DNA of 64,000 nt from Enterococcus sp. PF1-24 (GTDB lineage Bacteria > Bacillota > Bacilli > Lactobacillales > Enterococcaceae), in the NCBI RefSeq assembly GCF_029893325.1, contig NZ_JARXWL010000005.1:80729-144728 (forward strand), read 5' to 3'. Within the stretch, counting starts at the first letter, position 1; each line of letters starts with the position of its first letter. Made by a program: the position numbers and the translations under genes. Below the pieces are notes generated by a model. It was not told the DNA's origin. It was given only the letters and a program-made list of their open reading frames with translations, and did no database searches. Below are positions 27,577 through 36,538 of the stretch, piece by piece.

Positions 27577-27843
27577 ATGGAAAAGAAAGACTTTCATGTA
27601 GTAGCAGAAACTGGGATTCATGCACGCCCTGCAACATTATTAGTGCAAACTGCAAGTAAATTCAACTCAGATATCAACCTTGAATACAAAGGCAAATCTG
27701 TAAACCTTAAATCTATCATGGGCGTTATGTCTCTTGGTGTTGGCCAAGGCGCTGACGTAACAATCTCTGCAGAAGGTGCTGACGAAGCAGACGCAATTGC
27801 TGCGATCGTTGAAACTATGAAAAAGGAAGGTTTATCTGAATAA
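27577..27843 (+). CDS. ptsH: Phosphocarrier protein HPr
   Basis: HPr passes phosphate from Enzyme I to sugar-specific EIIA domains and, phosphorylated on Ser46, acts as co-repressor with CcpA. The protein has 88 residues. The catalytic His15 lies in [13 protein letters not shown], and the regulatory Ser46 in [22 protein letters not shown] precedes the ATG by about 8 bases. The stop overlaps the ptsI start by one base. This protein would phosphorylate the EIIBCA encoded at 56995. Confidence 0.98.
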   Translation: MEKKDFHVVAETGIHARPATLLVQTASKFNSDINLEYKGKSVNLKSIMGVMSLGVGQGADVTISAEGADEADAIAAIVETMKKEGLSE

Positions 27844-29570
27844 TGGTTGAAATGCTAAAAGGGATTGCCGCAAGTGATGGAGTTGCCGTTGCCAAAGCTT
27901 ACCTGCTAGTTCAACCGGATTTATCTTTCAGTAAAACCAATGTGGAAGATGTTGCTGCTGAAGAAGCACGTTTACAAGTAGCGCTAACTACTTCAACTGA
28001 AGAACTGCAAGCAATTCGGGAAAAGGCAGCACAAAGTCTTGGTGAAGAAGAAGCACAAGTATTTGATGCACATTTAATGGTATTGTCTGACCCAGAAATG
28101 ATTGGTCAGATTAATCAAAATATTAGCGATAATAAAGTAAATGCTGAAGCTGCTTTAAAAGAAGTTACTGATATGTATATCGGTATGTTTGAAGCAATGG
28201 ATGACAATGCTTATATGCAAGAAAGAGCTGCGGATATCCGCGACGTTGCGAAACGTATTTTAGCTCATTTGCTAGGAGTAACTTTACCGAATCCTTCAAT
28301 GATTAACGAAGAAGTTGTCGTAGTGGCACATGACTTGACACCAAGTGATACTGCTCAATTAGACCGTAACTTCGTTAAAGCTTTCGTTACAGATGTTGGT
28401 GGACGTACTTCTCACTCAGCAATTATGGCACGTTCTTTAGAAATTCCAGCAATTGTTGGTACTAAAGAAATTACTGCTAAAGTTAAAGCTGGCGATATTT
28501 TAGCTGTTAATGGGATTGAAGGGGATGTAATTGTTAATCCTACTGATGACCAAGCAGCTGAATTCAAAAAAGCTGGTGATGCTTATGCAGCTCAAAAAGC
28601 TGAATGGGAAAAATTAAAAAATGCTGAAACTGTAACTGCTGATGGCAAACACTTTGAATTAGCAGCTAACATTGGTACACCAAAAGATTTAGAAGGTGTG
28701 CATAACAATGGTGGGGAAGGTATTGGTTTATATCGGACTGAATTCTTATACATGGATTCACCTGATTTCCCAACCGAAGAAGATCAATTCGTAGCTTATA
28801 AAGCTGTTTTAGAAGGTATGGCTGGTAAACCTGTTGTTGTTCGGACAATGGATATCGGTGGCGATAAAGAGCTACCTTACTTGAAATTACCTCATGAAAT
28901 GAACCCATTCTTAGGCTACCGCGCATTGCGTATTAGCTTATCAGAACAAGGTGACGATATGTTCCGTACACAAATGCGGGCGTTGTTACGTGCTTCTGTT
29001 TATGGTAACTTACGAATTATGTTCCCGATGGTTGCAACAATCAAAGAGTTTAGAGCAGCTAAACAAATCTTTGAAGAAGAAAAAGCTAAATTAGTTAGCG
29101 AAGGCGTTGAAGTTTCTAACGAAATTCAAGTAGGTATCATGATTGAAATTCCTGCTGCTGCTGTCATTGCTGATAAATTTGCTAAAGAAGTAGATTTCTT
29201 CTCAGTTGGAACAAATGACTTAATTCAATACACAATGGCTGCTGACCGTATGAACGAACGCGTTTCTTACTTATATCAACCTTATAACCCATCTATTCTA
29301 CGTTTGCTTAAGAACGTAATTGATGCAGCGCATGCTGAAGGTAAATGGGCTGGTATGTGTGGCGAAATGGCTGGCGATCAAACTGCAGTACCATTATTAA
29401 TGGGTCTTGGTTTAGATGAGTTCTCTATGAGCGCAACTTCTATTCTTAAAACTCGTAGTTTAATGAAACGTTTGGACACTACTAAAATGACTGAACTTGC
29501 AAATCGCGCAATTGATGAATGCGATACAATGGAAGAAGTTGTAGCATTGGTGGAAGAATATACTAATTAA
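27843..29570 (+). CDS. ptsI: Phosphoenolpyruvate-protein phosphotransferase (Enzyme I)
   Basis: Enzyme I starts the PTS phosphate chain by taking phosphate from phosphoenolpyruvate. The 575-residue length is normal. The phosphorylated His191 is in [19 protein letters not shown]. The PEP-binding barrel shows [50 protein letters not shown] and GMCGEMAGD with the active-site Cys. It is coupled to ptsH by a one-base overlap and followed by a strong terminator. Confidence 0.98.
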   Translation: MVEMLKGIAASDGVAVAKAYLLVQPDLSFSKTNVEDVAAEEARLQVALTTSTEELQAIREKAAQSLGEEEAQVFDAHLMVLSDPEMIGQINQNISDNKVNAEAALKEVTDMYIGMFEAMDDNAYMQERAADIRDVAKRILAHLLGVTLPNPSMINEEVVVVAHDLTPSDTAQLDRNFVKAFVTDVGGRTSHSAIMARSLEIPAIVGTKEITAKVKAGDILAVNGIEGDVIVNPTDDQAAEFKKAGDAYAAQKAEWEKLKNAETVTADGKHFELAANIGTPKDLEGVHNNGGEGIGLYRTEFLYMDSPDFPTEEDQFVAYKAVLEGMAGKPVVVRTMDIGGDKELPYLKLPHEMNPFLGYRALRISLSEQGDDMFRTQMRALLRASVYGNLRIMFPMVATIKEFRAAKQIFEEEKAKLVSEGVEVSNEIQVGIMIEIPAAAVIADKFAKEVDFFSVGTNDLIQYTMAADRMNERVSYLYQPYNPSILRLLKNVIDAAHAEGKWAGMCGEMAGDQTAVPLLMGLGLDEFSMSATSILKTRSLMKRLDTTKMTELANRAIDECDTMEEVVALVEEYTN

Positions 29571-29585
29571 TTAAACAACTACTTA

Positions 29586-29612
29586 AGGACACCTATTTAG
29601 GTGTCCTTTTTT
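29586..29612 (+). terminator. ptsHI terminator
   Basis: AGGACACCTA pairs with TAGGTGTCCT around a two-base loop, then six T. Confidence 0.92.
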
Positions 29613-29819
29613 GTGGTGTGGTAAATCGCTTGTTACTTTATAAAAAAGTTTCATTTTGAAAAAAGCGTAGTCATTCTTTGATAGCTAACCATTAGTTGGA
29701 TAAAAAAATGAGAAAAAATTTAAATATTTTTTTACACTTGTTATTTTCTGGTAGTATCTGATAAAAGCTTGATTTATTAGGTGTTTGATTAACTTCTTTA
29801 AAATATTAAGGAGATTGGA

Positions 29820-29849
29820 ATGATTTCTTTGCAAAAATTAAGACTTTAG
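29820..29849 (+). CDS. Possible 9-residue leader peptide (MISLQKLRL)
   Basis: ATG at 29820 is preceded by AAGGAG with ideal 6-base spacing and ends with TAG at 29849. It encodes only nine residues. The ribosome site quality suggests translation, but the frame could also be the remnant of a decayed gene. It lies upstream of the main -10 at 29877, so it would be on a longer transcript only. Confidence 0.35.
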   Translation: MISLQKLRL

Positions 29850-29873
29850 TTTGAGTGCATTTTTTTAAAGCTG

Positions 29874-29882
29874 TGCTATAAT
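29874..29882 (+). promoter_or_regulatory. Extended -10 promoter of the glycolipid genes
   Basis: TGC-TATAAT is a consensus extended -10. The predicted start of transcription near 29889 lies just before the GGAGGTGATCC ribosome site. Confidence 0.65.
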
Positions 29883-29914
29883 GTTATTGTATGAAACTTG
29901 GAGGTGATCCAACT

Positions 29915-30958
29915 TTGAAGGTATTGCTGTACTTTGAAGGTGAGAAGATCCTAGCGAAATCTGGAATTGGCCGTGCCTTGGCACATCAAAAAAGAGCTCT
30001 TTCAGAAGTTGGGATTGAATATACATTAGATGCAAATAGTACTGACTATGATATTTTGCATATTAACACTTATGGAATTAATAGCCATAATATGGTAGCT
30101 AAAGCACGAAAAATGGGGAAAAAGGTGATTTACCACGCCCATTCAACAGAAGAAGATTTCAGAAATTCCTTTATTGGTTCTAACCAGATTTCACCACTTG
30201 TAAAAAAATATTTGGTTAGTTTATATTCTAAGGCGGATTATTTGATTACGCCAACGCCTTATTCTAAAATGTTGTTAGAAAGTTACGGCATTCAATTGCC
30301 GATTAGTGCTATTTCAAACGGGATTGATATTGAACGCTATCAACCAAACCCTGAAAAAGAACAACTTTTTAGAGAGTATTTCCAATTAGCACCTGATCAA
30401 AAAGTAATTATTTGTGTCGGCTTATTCTTTGAACGCAAAGGTATTATTGACTTTGTTGAAATTGCTCGTCAAATGCCAGAATATACATTTATTTGGTTTG
30501 GGGATGTACCTATGTATAGTATCCCTAAAAATATTCGTAATATCGTTAAAGAAGATCATCCTGAAAACGTGATTTTCCCTGGTTATATTAAAGGGGATAT
30601 TATTGAAGGCGCGTATTCCAACGCTGACTTATTTTTCTTTCCTTCTTATGAAGAAACAGAAGGAATTGTTGTGTTGGAAGCATTAGCTAGTAAACAAAAT
30701 GTTTTGGTACGAGATATTCCGGTTTATCAAGGCTGGTTAGCGGCTGATGAAAACTGCTATATGGGTAGTAATAACCAAGAATTTGCTACTAAAATCCGAC
30801 AAATTGTTCAAAAAGAATTGCCGGATTTAACAGCAGCTGGTTATCAAACGGCCCAATCAAGAAGTATTAGTGAAATTGGTAGTGAGTTAGCGAGTGTTTA
30901 TTCAGAAGTGTTAGGAACACCTGATTCTTCTGAGAAAATGATTCACGAAAAGATTTAA
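29915..30958 (+). CDS. bgsA: Family 4 glycosyltransferase, BgsA/CpoA-like glycolipid synthase
   Basis: The protein has 347 residues from TTG 29915, chosen because the near-perfect anti-16S match GGAGGTGATCC stands 6 bases before it; the in-frame ATG at 29891 lies upstream of that site. It has a GT-B fold: N-terminal MKVLLYFEGEKILAKSGIGRALAHQKR, TPTPYSKMLLESYG, SNGIDIERYQP and the C-terminal donor-binding FFPSYEETEGIVVLEALAS. The enterococcal BgsA and pneumococcal CpoA enzymes add the second sugar to monoglucosyl-diacylglycerol, making the lipoteichoic acid anchor. Pairing with the next gene supports this. The sugar is not predictable. Confidence 0.82.
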   Translation: MKVLLYFEGEKILAKSGIGRALAHQKRALSEVGIEYTLDANSTDYDILHINTYGINSHNMVAKARKMGKKVIYHAHSTEEDFRNSFIGSNQISPLVKKYLVSLYSKADYLITPTPYSKMLLESYGIQLPISAISNGIDIERYQPNPEKEQLFREYFQLAPDQKVIICVGLFFERKGIIDFVEIARQMPEYTFIWFGDVPMYSIPKNIRNIVKEDHPENVIFPGYIKGDIIEGAYSNADLFFFPSYEETEGIVVLEALASKQNVLVRDIPVYQGWLAADENCYMGSNNQEFATKIRQIVQKELPDLTAAGYQTAQSRSISEIGSELASVYSEVLGTPDSSEKMIHEKI

Positions 30959-30976
30959 AAGTTGGGAGTAATAATT

Positions 30977-32206
30977 GTGAAGATTGGTTTTTTTACGGAC
31001 ACTTACTTTCCACAAGTAAGTGGGGTAGCTACATCAATTCAGACTTTAAAAAATGAATTGGAAAATCGTGGACATGAAGTCTATATTTTTACAACAACTG
31101 ATCCGCAAGCCCCTGAAGTTGAAAAAGACATTATTCGGATGCCCAGCGTACCGTTTGTTTCTTTTACTGACCGGCGCATTGTGGTTCGGGGAATGTGGTA
31201 TGCCTATTTAATTGCGAAAGAGCTGGAACTAGATTTAATTCATACCCATACCGAATTTGGTACCGGGATTTTAGGTAAAATGGTAGGGAAGAAATTACGG
31301 ATTCCCGTCATTCATACTTATCATACGATGTATGAAGATTATTTACACTATATTGCAAAAGGTAAAGTTGTAAAACCTAGTCATGTAAAATATTTTTCTC
31401 GTTTGTTTGTTAACCATTCAACTGGGGTTGTTTGTCCTAGTAAACGAGTGACGGATACCTTGGAGCGTTATGGAACAACGACGCCGATGCGGATTATTCC
31501 CACCGGGATTGATATTCAAAAATTTTTGCGGCCTGATATTACGCCGGATATGACTCAAAAATTACGGGAAGATTTAGGTATTGCAGAAGATCAGTTAATG
31601 CTATTATCCTTAAGCCGCCTTTCTTATGAAAAAAATATTCAAGCTTTGATTAAAGGTTTCCCTAAAATTTTGGCCGCTTTTCCACAAGCTCGTTTAGTAG
31701 TTGTCGGGAAAGGTCCTTACTTAGAAGAATTAGAAAAGCTGATTGCCGACCTTAATATAGAAGAGTTTGTGCAATTTGTCGGAGAAGTTGATAATGCAGA
31801 AGTGGCATATTACTATAAGGCTGCGGATTATTTTATCAGCGCTTCTCATTCTGAAACACAAGGCTTAACTTATATAGAAGCTATGTCAGCTGGTTTACAA
31901 TCAGTTGTTATGGGAAATGCTTATTTGGAGCAGTTGATTAATCATCCGACATTAGGCTGTACTTATGAAACGGAAGAAGATTTTGCCGATTGTATGATTG
32001 ATTATATGCAAAATAATCAAGGTATGGATCCAATTATTTTAAAAGAAAAACTTTATGAAATTTCAGCAACTTGTTTTGGCGATTCGATGTTAGCTTTTTA
32101 TCAAGATATGATTGAATATCATCAACAGAAATTATTAGTCAAAGAAATGACGCCACCGATCGACAAAATAAAAGTGAGATTTACTTCGAAGTTTCAAGAA
32201 AAATAA
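30977..32206 (+). CDS. bgsB: Family 4 glycosyltransferase, BgsB-like 1,2-diacylglycerol 3-glucosyltransferase
   Basis: The protein has 409 residues from GTG 30977, with GGGAG 8 bases before it. The family opening KIGFFTDTYFPQVSGVATSI, HTHTEFGTGILGK, HTYHTMYEDYLHY and the donor-site SASHSETQGLTYIEAMSAG are all present. Such enzymes transfer glucose from UDP-glucose to diacylglycerol at the inner membrane face, the first step of the glycolipid anchor pathway. It follows the bgsA-like gene by 18 bases in one operon, in the same order as I recall for E. faecalis. Ends before a terminator. Confidence 0.85.
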   Translation: MKIGFFTDTYFPQVSGVATSIQTLKNELENRGHEVYIFTTTDPQAPEVEKDIIRMPSVPFVSFTDRRIVVRGMWYAYLIAKELELDLIHTHTEFGTGILGKMVGKKLRIPVIHTYHTMYEDYLHYIAKGKVVKPSHVKYFSRLFVNHSTGVVCPSKRVTDTLERYGTTTPMRIIPTGIDIQKFLRPDITPDMTQKLREDLGIAEDQLMLLSLSRLSYEKNIQALIKGFPKILAAFPQARLVVVGKGPYLEELEKLIADLNIEEFVQFVGEVDNAEVAYYYKAADYFISASHSETQGLTYIEAMSAGLQSVVMGNAYLEQLINHPTLGCTYETEEDFADCMIDYMQNNQGMDPIILKEKLYEISATCFGDSMLAFYQDMIEYHQQKLLVKEMTPPIDKIKVRFTSKFQEK

Positions 32207-32214
32207 CTTTTTAG

Positions 32215-32253
32215 ACAGCTAATTCTCGTGTAGACTAGAGTTAGCTGTTTTTG
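32215..32253 (+). terminator. Terminator of the glycolipid operon
   Basis: ACAGCTAA (32215-32222) pairs with TTAGCTGT (32241-32248), inner bases also pair, then T-rich. Confidence 0.8.
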
Positions 32254-32285
32254 ATTAAAATCTAACTTGAAAGAAGATGAAAGAT

Positions 32286-33152
32286 ATGGAAATTGGTTTT
32301 ATTGGCACTGGCGTTATGGGCAGCGGCATGATTACTAATTTATTAAAGGCTGGTTATCAAGTAAATATTTATAACCGAACAAAAAGTAAAGCCCAATCTT
32401 TAATCGCAGACGGAGCGATTTGGCAAGCTAGTCCGCAAGCGGTGGCAGAAGCCAGTCAGATTATTTTTACGATTGTCGGCTACCCAAGTGATGTGGAAAT
32501 GACTTATTTTGGTGAGCAAGGAATTTTCGCAGCAACAATGACTGATAAAATTGTTGTTGATATGACTACCAGTACGCCAACTTTAGCTAAAAAAATTGCT
32601 GATGCAGCTGTCAAACAGGGCGCGCAAGCTTTGGATGCGCCAGTTTCGGGTGGCGATATTGGCGCGAAAAATGCTACTTTAACGATTATGGTCGGTGGCG
32701 ATGCAGCAACTTTCCAACAAGTTTTGCCAATTTTTGAAAAAATCGGTAAAAAAATTGTTTTACAAGGAGCCGCTGGTAGTGGTCAACATACGAAAATGGC
32801 CAACCAAATTATGGTAGCAGGGACAATGTTAGGTTTATCAGAAATGCTAGTCTATGCGAAAGCCGCTAATTTAGATTTAGAAGCTACTTTACAAGTTGTT
32901 GGTGGAGGTGCAGCTGCCAATTGGTCTTTAGATAATTATGGTCCCCGGATTTTGCGGGAAGATTATTCACCAGGTTTTTTTATTAAGCATTTTATTAAAG
33001 ATTTGAAAATTGCATTAACTGAAGCAAAAGCTTTAAATTTAAACTTACCTATGACGGAATTAGCTGAAAAATTATATGCTGAATTAGCAGCAGAAGGCTA
33101 TGAAAATAGCGGAACACAAGCTTTAATTCAACGTTGGTGGCAGGCAGAATAA
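32286..33152 (+). CDS. NAD(P)-dependent oxidoreductase, 3-hydroxyisobutyrate dehydrogenase family
   Basis: The protein has 288 residues from the ATG at 32286; an ATG three codons earlier (32277) is also possible. The beta-hydroxyacid dehydrogenase hallmarks are present: the Rossmann motif GFIGTGVMGSGM at the start, DAPVSGGDIGAKNATLTIMVGG for substrate binding and GQHTKMANQ with the catalytic Lys. The substrate could be 3-hydroxyisobutyrate, tartronate semialdehyde or another small hydroxyacid. No valine-degradation gene lies nearby, so context does not decide. A single-gene unit. Confidence 0.9.
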   Translation: MEIGFIGTGVMGSGMITNLLKAGYQVNIYNRTKSKAQSLIADGAIWQASPQAVAEASQIIFTIVGYPSDVEMTYFGEQGIFAATMTDKIVVDMTTSTPTLAKKIADAAVKQGAQALDAPVSGGDIGAKNATLTIMVGGDAATFQQVLPIFEKIGKKIVLQGAAGSGQHTKMANQIMVAGTMLGLSEMLVYAKAANLDLEATLQVVGGGAAANWSLDNYGPRILREDYSPGFFIKHFIKDLKIALTEAKALNLNLPMTELAEKLYAELAAEGYENSGTQALIQRWWQAE

Positions 33153-33262
33153 ATGCTTGTGAAACAAGTTGCAAATAAAATATGAAACTTCGCTAAAAAC
33201 TAGTGCATGATTAAGCGGTATTTGATACAATATAACAGAACTAGAAAGAGGGAGGTACCCAT

Positions 33263-33493
33263 ATGAAACATTCACAACTAGTTGCCATTATCAAAAGACT
33301 TGAAGCAATGACTGAGGCAACCGATAATGAAGTACAAGTTCGCCGTTTTGAAAAAGAAGGCGTAGAAAAATGTACAGTGAGCTATGATGGTTCAACTGAA
33401 ACTTTTGACCTACTTGAAACTGATTCGCAACAACAGTACCAATTTGACAATATTGATATTGTTGCGATGGAAATTTATGATTTAATTCAATAA
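33263..33493 (+). CDS. YkuJ-like protein (DUF1797)
   Basis: The protein has 76 residues, matching Bacillus YkuJ (about 79) over its length: SQLVAIIKRLEAM at the start, YDGSTETFDLLE in the middle and the hallmark YQFDNIDIVAMEIYDLIQ at the end. A strong AGGGAGG ribosome site precedes the ATG. An extended -10 (TGA-TACAAT near 33226) lies 30 bases upstream. Function unknown. It has its own terminator. Confidence 0.88.
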   Translation: MKHSQLVAIIKRLEAMTEATDNEVQVRRFEKEGVEKCTVSYDGSTETFDLLETDSQQQYQFDNIDIVAMEIYDLIQ

Positions 33494-33508
33494 TTTGCAT
33501 GTAGAGAA

Positions 33509-33536
33509 AAGGCCAGCATTTGCTGGTCTTTTTTTT
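33509..33536 (+). terminator. Terminator after the ykuJ-like gene
   Basis: AAGGCCAGCA pairs with TGCTGGTCTT around two bases, then T-run. Confidence 0.88.
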
Positions 33537-33700
33537 AATCTACATATTTATAGTTATAAATCTTAAAAAAAGTTAAAGTTTAATGGGCTGAATGGTTATT
33601 TTAAAGGTAGGGAAAATTTTTAGCAAAAGCATGAATGTTGATATAACGGGATTTGTAATTAGCTAAAAGAAATTTTTGAATAAATTTCACAAAAAGATTG

Positions 33701-33729
33701 TTGCAATTTTTTTTTTTTTAAGATATAGT
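33701..33729 (+). promoter_or_regulatory. fabT promoter with T-tract spacer
   Basis: TTGCAA (33701-33706), a 17-base spacer that begins with 13 consecutive T (33707-33719), and TATAGT (33724-33729). The homopolymer sits inside the spacer, so its length sets promoter geometry. Confidence 0.75.
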
Positions 33730-33757
33730 TTGAATATCAAAAGATTTGATAATCAAA
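33729..33757 (+). promoter_or_regulatory. Two tandem FabT boxes
   Basis: TTTGAATATCAAA (33729-33741) and TTTGATAATCAAA (33745-33757) are both perfect 13-base palindromes of the FabT consensus type (TTTGAT-n-ATCAAA). Their centres are 16 bases apart. They begin at the -10 and cover the predicted transcription start, so FabT with acyl-ACP could block its own operon. Confidence 0.85.
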
Positions 33758-33776
33758 CTAAATGGATGGTGTAGTA

Positions 33777-34217
33777 ATGGCAACTGATTTTAAAAGCGTC
33801 AATGATTATCTGGTGAGTGTTTTCAATGATATTTTGACAATTGAGGAATCTGAGTTAAAGAAATCTCAGTTTAACGATTTGTCAATTACTGAAATGCATA
33901 CAATTGAAGCAATTGGCATGTATTATCGTAAAACAACTTCTGAAGTTGCTAAAGAACTATCAATTACTGTTGGAACACTTACGATAGCCATTAATCGTTT
34001 AGTCAAAAAAGGTTATGTAGAAAGAATAAGAAGTGAAGATGACCGCCGGGTAGTTAAACTTAGTTTGACTAAAAAAGGCAAATTGCTTTATCGGGTGCAT
34101 CAACATTTTCACCGGGAAATGGTAAAAAATATTTTAGTTAATATGGAAGCTGATGAAGAAAAAGCTTTGCTAAAAGCTTTAGAGAATCTTCATGATTTCC
34201 TGCAATCTTATAAGTGA
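33777..34217 (+). CDS. fabT: MarR-family fatty acid synthesis repressor FabT
   Basis: FabT represses the fab operon and, with long-chain acyl-ACP as co-repressor, reduces synthesis when fatty acids are available. The protein has 146 residues from the ATG at 33777; an in-frame ATG at 33762 lies before the GGATGGTG ribosome site. The winged helix-turn-helix is clear: SEVAKELSITVGTLTIAINRLVKKGYVERIRSEDDRRVVKLSLTKKG. It heads the operon, 9 bases before fabH, and two palindromic FabT boxes lie at its promoter. Confidence 0.94.
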   Translation: MATDFKSVNDYLVSVFNDILTIEESELKKSQFNDLSITEMHTIEAIGMYYRKTTSEVAKELSITVGTLTIAINRLVKKGYVERIRSEDDRRVVKLSLTKKGKLLYRVHQHFHREMVKNILVNMEADEEKALLKALENLHDFLQSYK

Positions 34218-34226
34218 GTGTGAGCA

Positions 34227-35195
34227 ATGGAAAGTTATGGAAGAATTTCGGCAACCGCAAGTTATGTGCCTGAAAAAGTTGTAACAAATGATGACTTAGC
34301 GTCAATAATGGATACTTCTGATGAGTGGATTTATTCCCGCACAGGGATCAAAGAAAGACGTTGTGTCACCAATCAAACAACTTCTGATTTATGTATTGAA
34401 GTTGCTAAAAAATTGTTGGCAAAGCAAAAACTTTCACCTGAAAGTCTAGACTTTATTATTGTAGCAACTATGTCACCTGATTATACTTCACCTTCTGTAG
34501 CTTGCATGGTGCAAGGGGCAATTGGTGCGAAAAACGCCTTAGCTTTTGATATTAGTGCCGCTTGCTCAGGCTTTGTTTATGCCTTAGCAACGGGGGATAA
34601 GTTCATCCGCACAGGTTCAAAACGGGGCTTAATTATCGGGGGCGAAACCATTTCAAAAATTTTGAATTGGCAAGACCGCTCAACTGCTGTTCTTTTCGGC
34701 GATGGTGCTGGTGGCGTCTTAATGGAAGCTGATAGCCAAAAACATCTCTTAAAGGAAAATTTAATGGCAGATGGGACCAGAAGTGCTGCTTTAACGGCTG
34801 GCGAATTTGCTAACAACAGTCCTTTCTGGCAAGGAGAAACAGTCAGTGATTACTATTTGCAAATGAATGGTCGGGATATTTTTGATTTTGCAACTCGAGA
34901 TGTTGTAAAAAATATCTTAGCGACAGTTGCTGATGAAAAAGATGAAGTTGATTTTTATTTACTGCATCAAGCCAATCAGCGGATTATTGAAAAAATTGCT
35001 CGCAAACTTAAAGTTCCTAGTGAACGCTTTTTAATGAATATGGGCAGCTATGGCAACACATCAGCTGCTAGCATCGCCATTTTACTTGATGAAATGGTTG
35101 CACAAAAAAAGATTCAAATCGGTTCCAACCAAAAATTGGTGTTAACGGGGTATGGCGGCGGCCTGACATGGGGCAGCCTATTAATAGCGATTTAA
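34227..35195 (+). CDS. fabH: 3-oxoacyl-ACP synthase III
   Basis: FabH condenses acetyl-CoA with malonyl-ACP to start fatty acid synthesis. The protein has 322 residues. The catalytic triad is in place: Cys113 ([14 protein letters not shown]), His in [14 protein letters not shown] and Asn in [22 protein letters not shown] near residue 34 is the usual CoA-binding region. It lies directly downstream of fabT (9-base gap) and upstream of acpP. Confidence 0.97.
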   Translation: MESYGRISATASYVPEKVVTNDDLASIMDTSDEWIYSRTGIKERRCVTNQTTSDLCIEVAKKLLAKQKLSPESLDFIIVATMSPDYTSPSVACMVQGAIGAKNALAFDISAACSGFVYALATGDKFIRTGSKRGLIIGGETISKILNWQDRSTAVLFGDGAGGVLMEADSQKHLLKENLMADGTRSAALTAGEFANNSPFWQGETVSDYYLQMNGRDIFDFATRDVVKNILATVADEKDEVDFYLLHQANQRIIEKIARKLKVPSERFLMNMGSYGNTSAASIAILLDEMVAQKKIQIGSNQKLVLTGYGGGLTWGSLLIAI

Positions 35196-35247
35196 CCCCT
35201 TCACAAATATAAAAAATAAAAACAAACATATCGGAGGAATAAGCATT

Positions 35248-35478
35248 ATGGTATTCGAAAAAATCCAAGGAATCATCGTAGAAGAATTAGGTAAAGAAGC
35301 AGAAGAAGTTCAATTAACAACAAACATTCAAGAAGATTTAGAAGCTGATAGCTTAGATTTATTCCAAATCATCAACGAAATCGAAGATGAGTTTGACGTG
35401 AAAATTGAAGTTGAAGATGGTTTAACAACGGTTCAAGATTTAGTAACTTACGTTGAAAAACAAATCGCAGCAAAATAA
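35248..35478 (+). CDS. acpP: Acyl carrier protein
   Basis: This 76-residue, very acidic carrier has the phosphopantetheine attachment site Ser35 in [10 protein letters not shown]. It holds growing acyl chains for the Fab enzymes. TCGGAGGAATAAG gives a strong ribosome site. It is followed by a stable hairpin and a 127-base gap before fabD, the place where many Lactobacillales have fabK. No such gene is present here. Confidence 0.97.
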   Translation: MVFEKIQGIIVEELGKEAEEVQLTTNIQEDLEADSLDLFQIINEIEDEFDVKIEVEDGLTTVQDLVTYVEKQIAAK

Positions 35479-35488
35479 TTGATTATAC

Positions 35489-35540
35489 AAATAGGGGGCG
35501 GGGGAGAATTAGTAACTAATTAATGTCCCAGCCCTCTATT
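35489..35540 (+). other. Stable hairpin between acpP and fabD
   Basis: AATAGGGGGCGGGG pairs with CCCAGCCCTCTATT over 14 positions with one G-T pair and one mismatch; ATTAG/CTAAT pairs inside. No T-run follows, so it is not a classic terminator. It could protect the acpP message end or mark a deletion site. On the other strand it reads as a GGGCTGGGACA-type hairpin. Confidence 0.6.
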
Positions 35541-35605
35541 TATAATGACAGATGTTACATAATGATGCTTTTATTAATATTTTTTGAATAAGGAAGATAA
35601 TAACG

Positions 35606-36538
35606 ATGAAAACAGCCTTTTTATTTAGCGGACAAGGGGCGCAGTACGTTGGGATGGGACAAGAATTATTCCAAGCTGAAGCAGTTGTTCGCCAAACTTT
35701 TGAAGAAGCCAGTGATGCTTTAGGATATGACGTAGCGAAATTATGCTTTGAGGAAAATCCTCAATTGAATCAAACTGAATATACGCAACCAGCGATTTTA
35801 ACAGTTAGTGTTGCTTTTTTACGTGTTTTACAAGCGAAAAAATATCCATACGTAGCTGTGGCAGGGTTAAGTTTAGGAGAGTATAGCGCGTTAATCGCTA
35901 GTGGCGCTTTAAGCTTTACAGACGGCATCCGCCTAATTGCTAAACGAGGAAAATATATGGCTAACGCAGCACCAGCAGGCGTTGGCAAAATGGTGGCGGT
36001 CATGAATACGCCAGTAGAATTAATTGAAGAAAGCTGTCAAGAAGCTAGTGAAGTCGGGATTGTTTCTCCGGCTAACTACAATACCCCACAACAAATTGTC
36101 ATTGGTGGTGAAGTGGCAGCGGTTGACCGGGCGGTTGAAATTTTAGCGGCTAAAGGAGCCAAACGCATGATTCCTTTAAATGTTAGTGGACCTTTCCATA
36201 CCGCCTTATTACAACCAGCGGCTGAACAATTACGGGAAGCTTTGGCAGAAATTTATTTTAGTGAAATGCAAGTGCCAGTCATCAGTAATACTACCGCTAA
36301 AATCATGCAACCAGCAGAAATTAAAAATTTGCTAGAGCAGCAAGTGATGTCGCCAGTGCGCTTTTTTGAAAGTATCGCTACTTTACGTGAGTTAGGGGTA
36401 GATACTATGGTAGAAATCGGTCCAGGTAAAACTTTAAGTGGCTTTATTCGGAAAATTGATAAATCAATCGCTATCAGTCGCGTGGAAGATTTAGCGACAT
36501 TAGCAGAAACAGAAGTCTTATTAAACAGGGGGACATAA
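35606..36538 (+). CDS. fabD: Malonyl-CoA:ACP transacylase
   Basis: FabD moves malonyl groups from CoA to ACP. The protein has 310 residues. The nucleophile Ser89 is in GLSLGEYSAL, the oxyanion-forming FSGQGAQYVGMG is near the start, and the catalytic His lies in NVSGPFHTALL. The ribosome site is AAGGAAG. Its stop (TAATG) overlaps the fabG start by one base, so the two are translationally coupled. Confidence 0.97.
   Translation: MKTAFLFSGQGAQYVGMGQELFQAEAVVRQTFEEASDALGYDVAKLCFEENPQLNQTEYTQPAILTVSVAFLRVLQAKKYPYVAVAGLSLGEYSALIASGALSFTDGIRLIAKRGKYMANAAPAGVGKMVAVMNTPVELIEESCQEASEVGIVSPANYNTPQQIVIGGEVAAVDRAVEILAAKGAKRMIPLNVSGPFHTALLQPAAEQLREALAEIYFSEMQVPVISNTTAKIMQPAEIKNLLEQQVMSPVRFFESIATLRELGVDTMVEIGPGKTLSGFIRKIDKSIAISRVEDLATLAETEVLLNRGT

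Larger units (their letters stand above)
29613..29914 (+). other. Gap between ptsI and the bgsA-like gene
   Basis: AT-rich. It holds a possible upstream promoter (TTTACA near 29732 with TAGTAT 15 bases later), a 9-codon open frame (listed separately), an extended -10 promoter at 29874-29882 and the ribosome site GGAGGTGATCC for the TTG start at 29915. Nothing else was seen. Confidence 0.5.

Noticed and set aside
29708..29761. 17-codon frame upstream of the 9-codon frame
   Set aside because: No ribosome site precedes its ATG; composition reflects the AT-rich gap.
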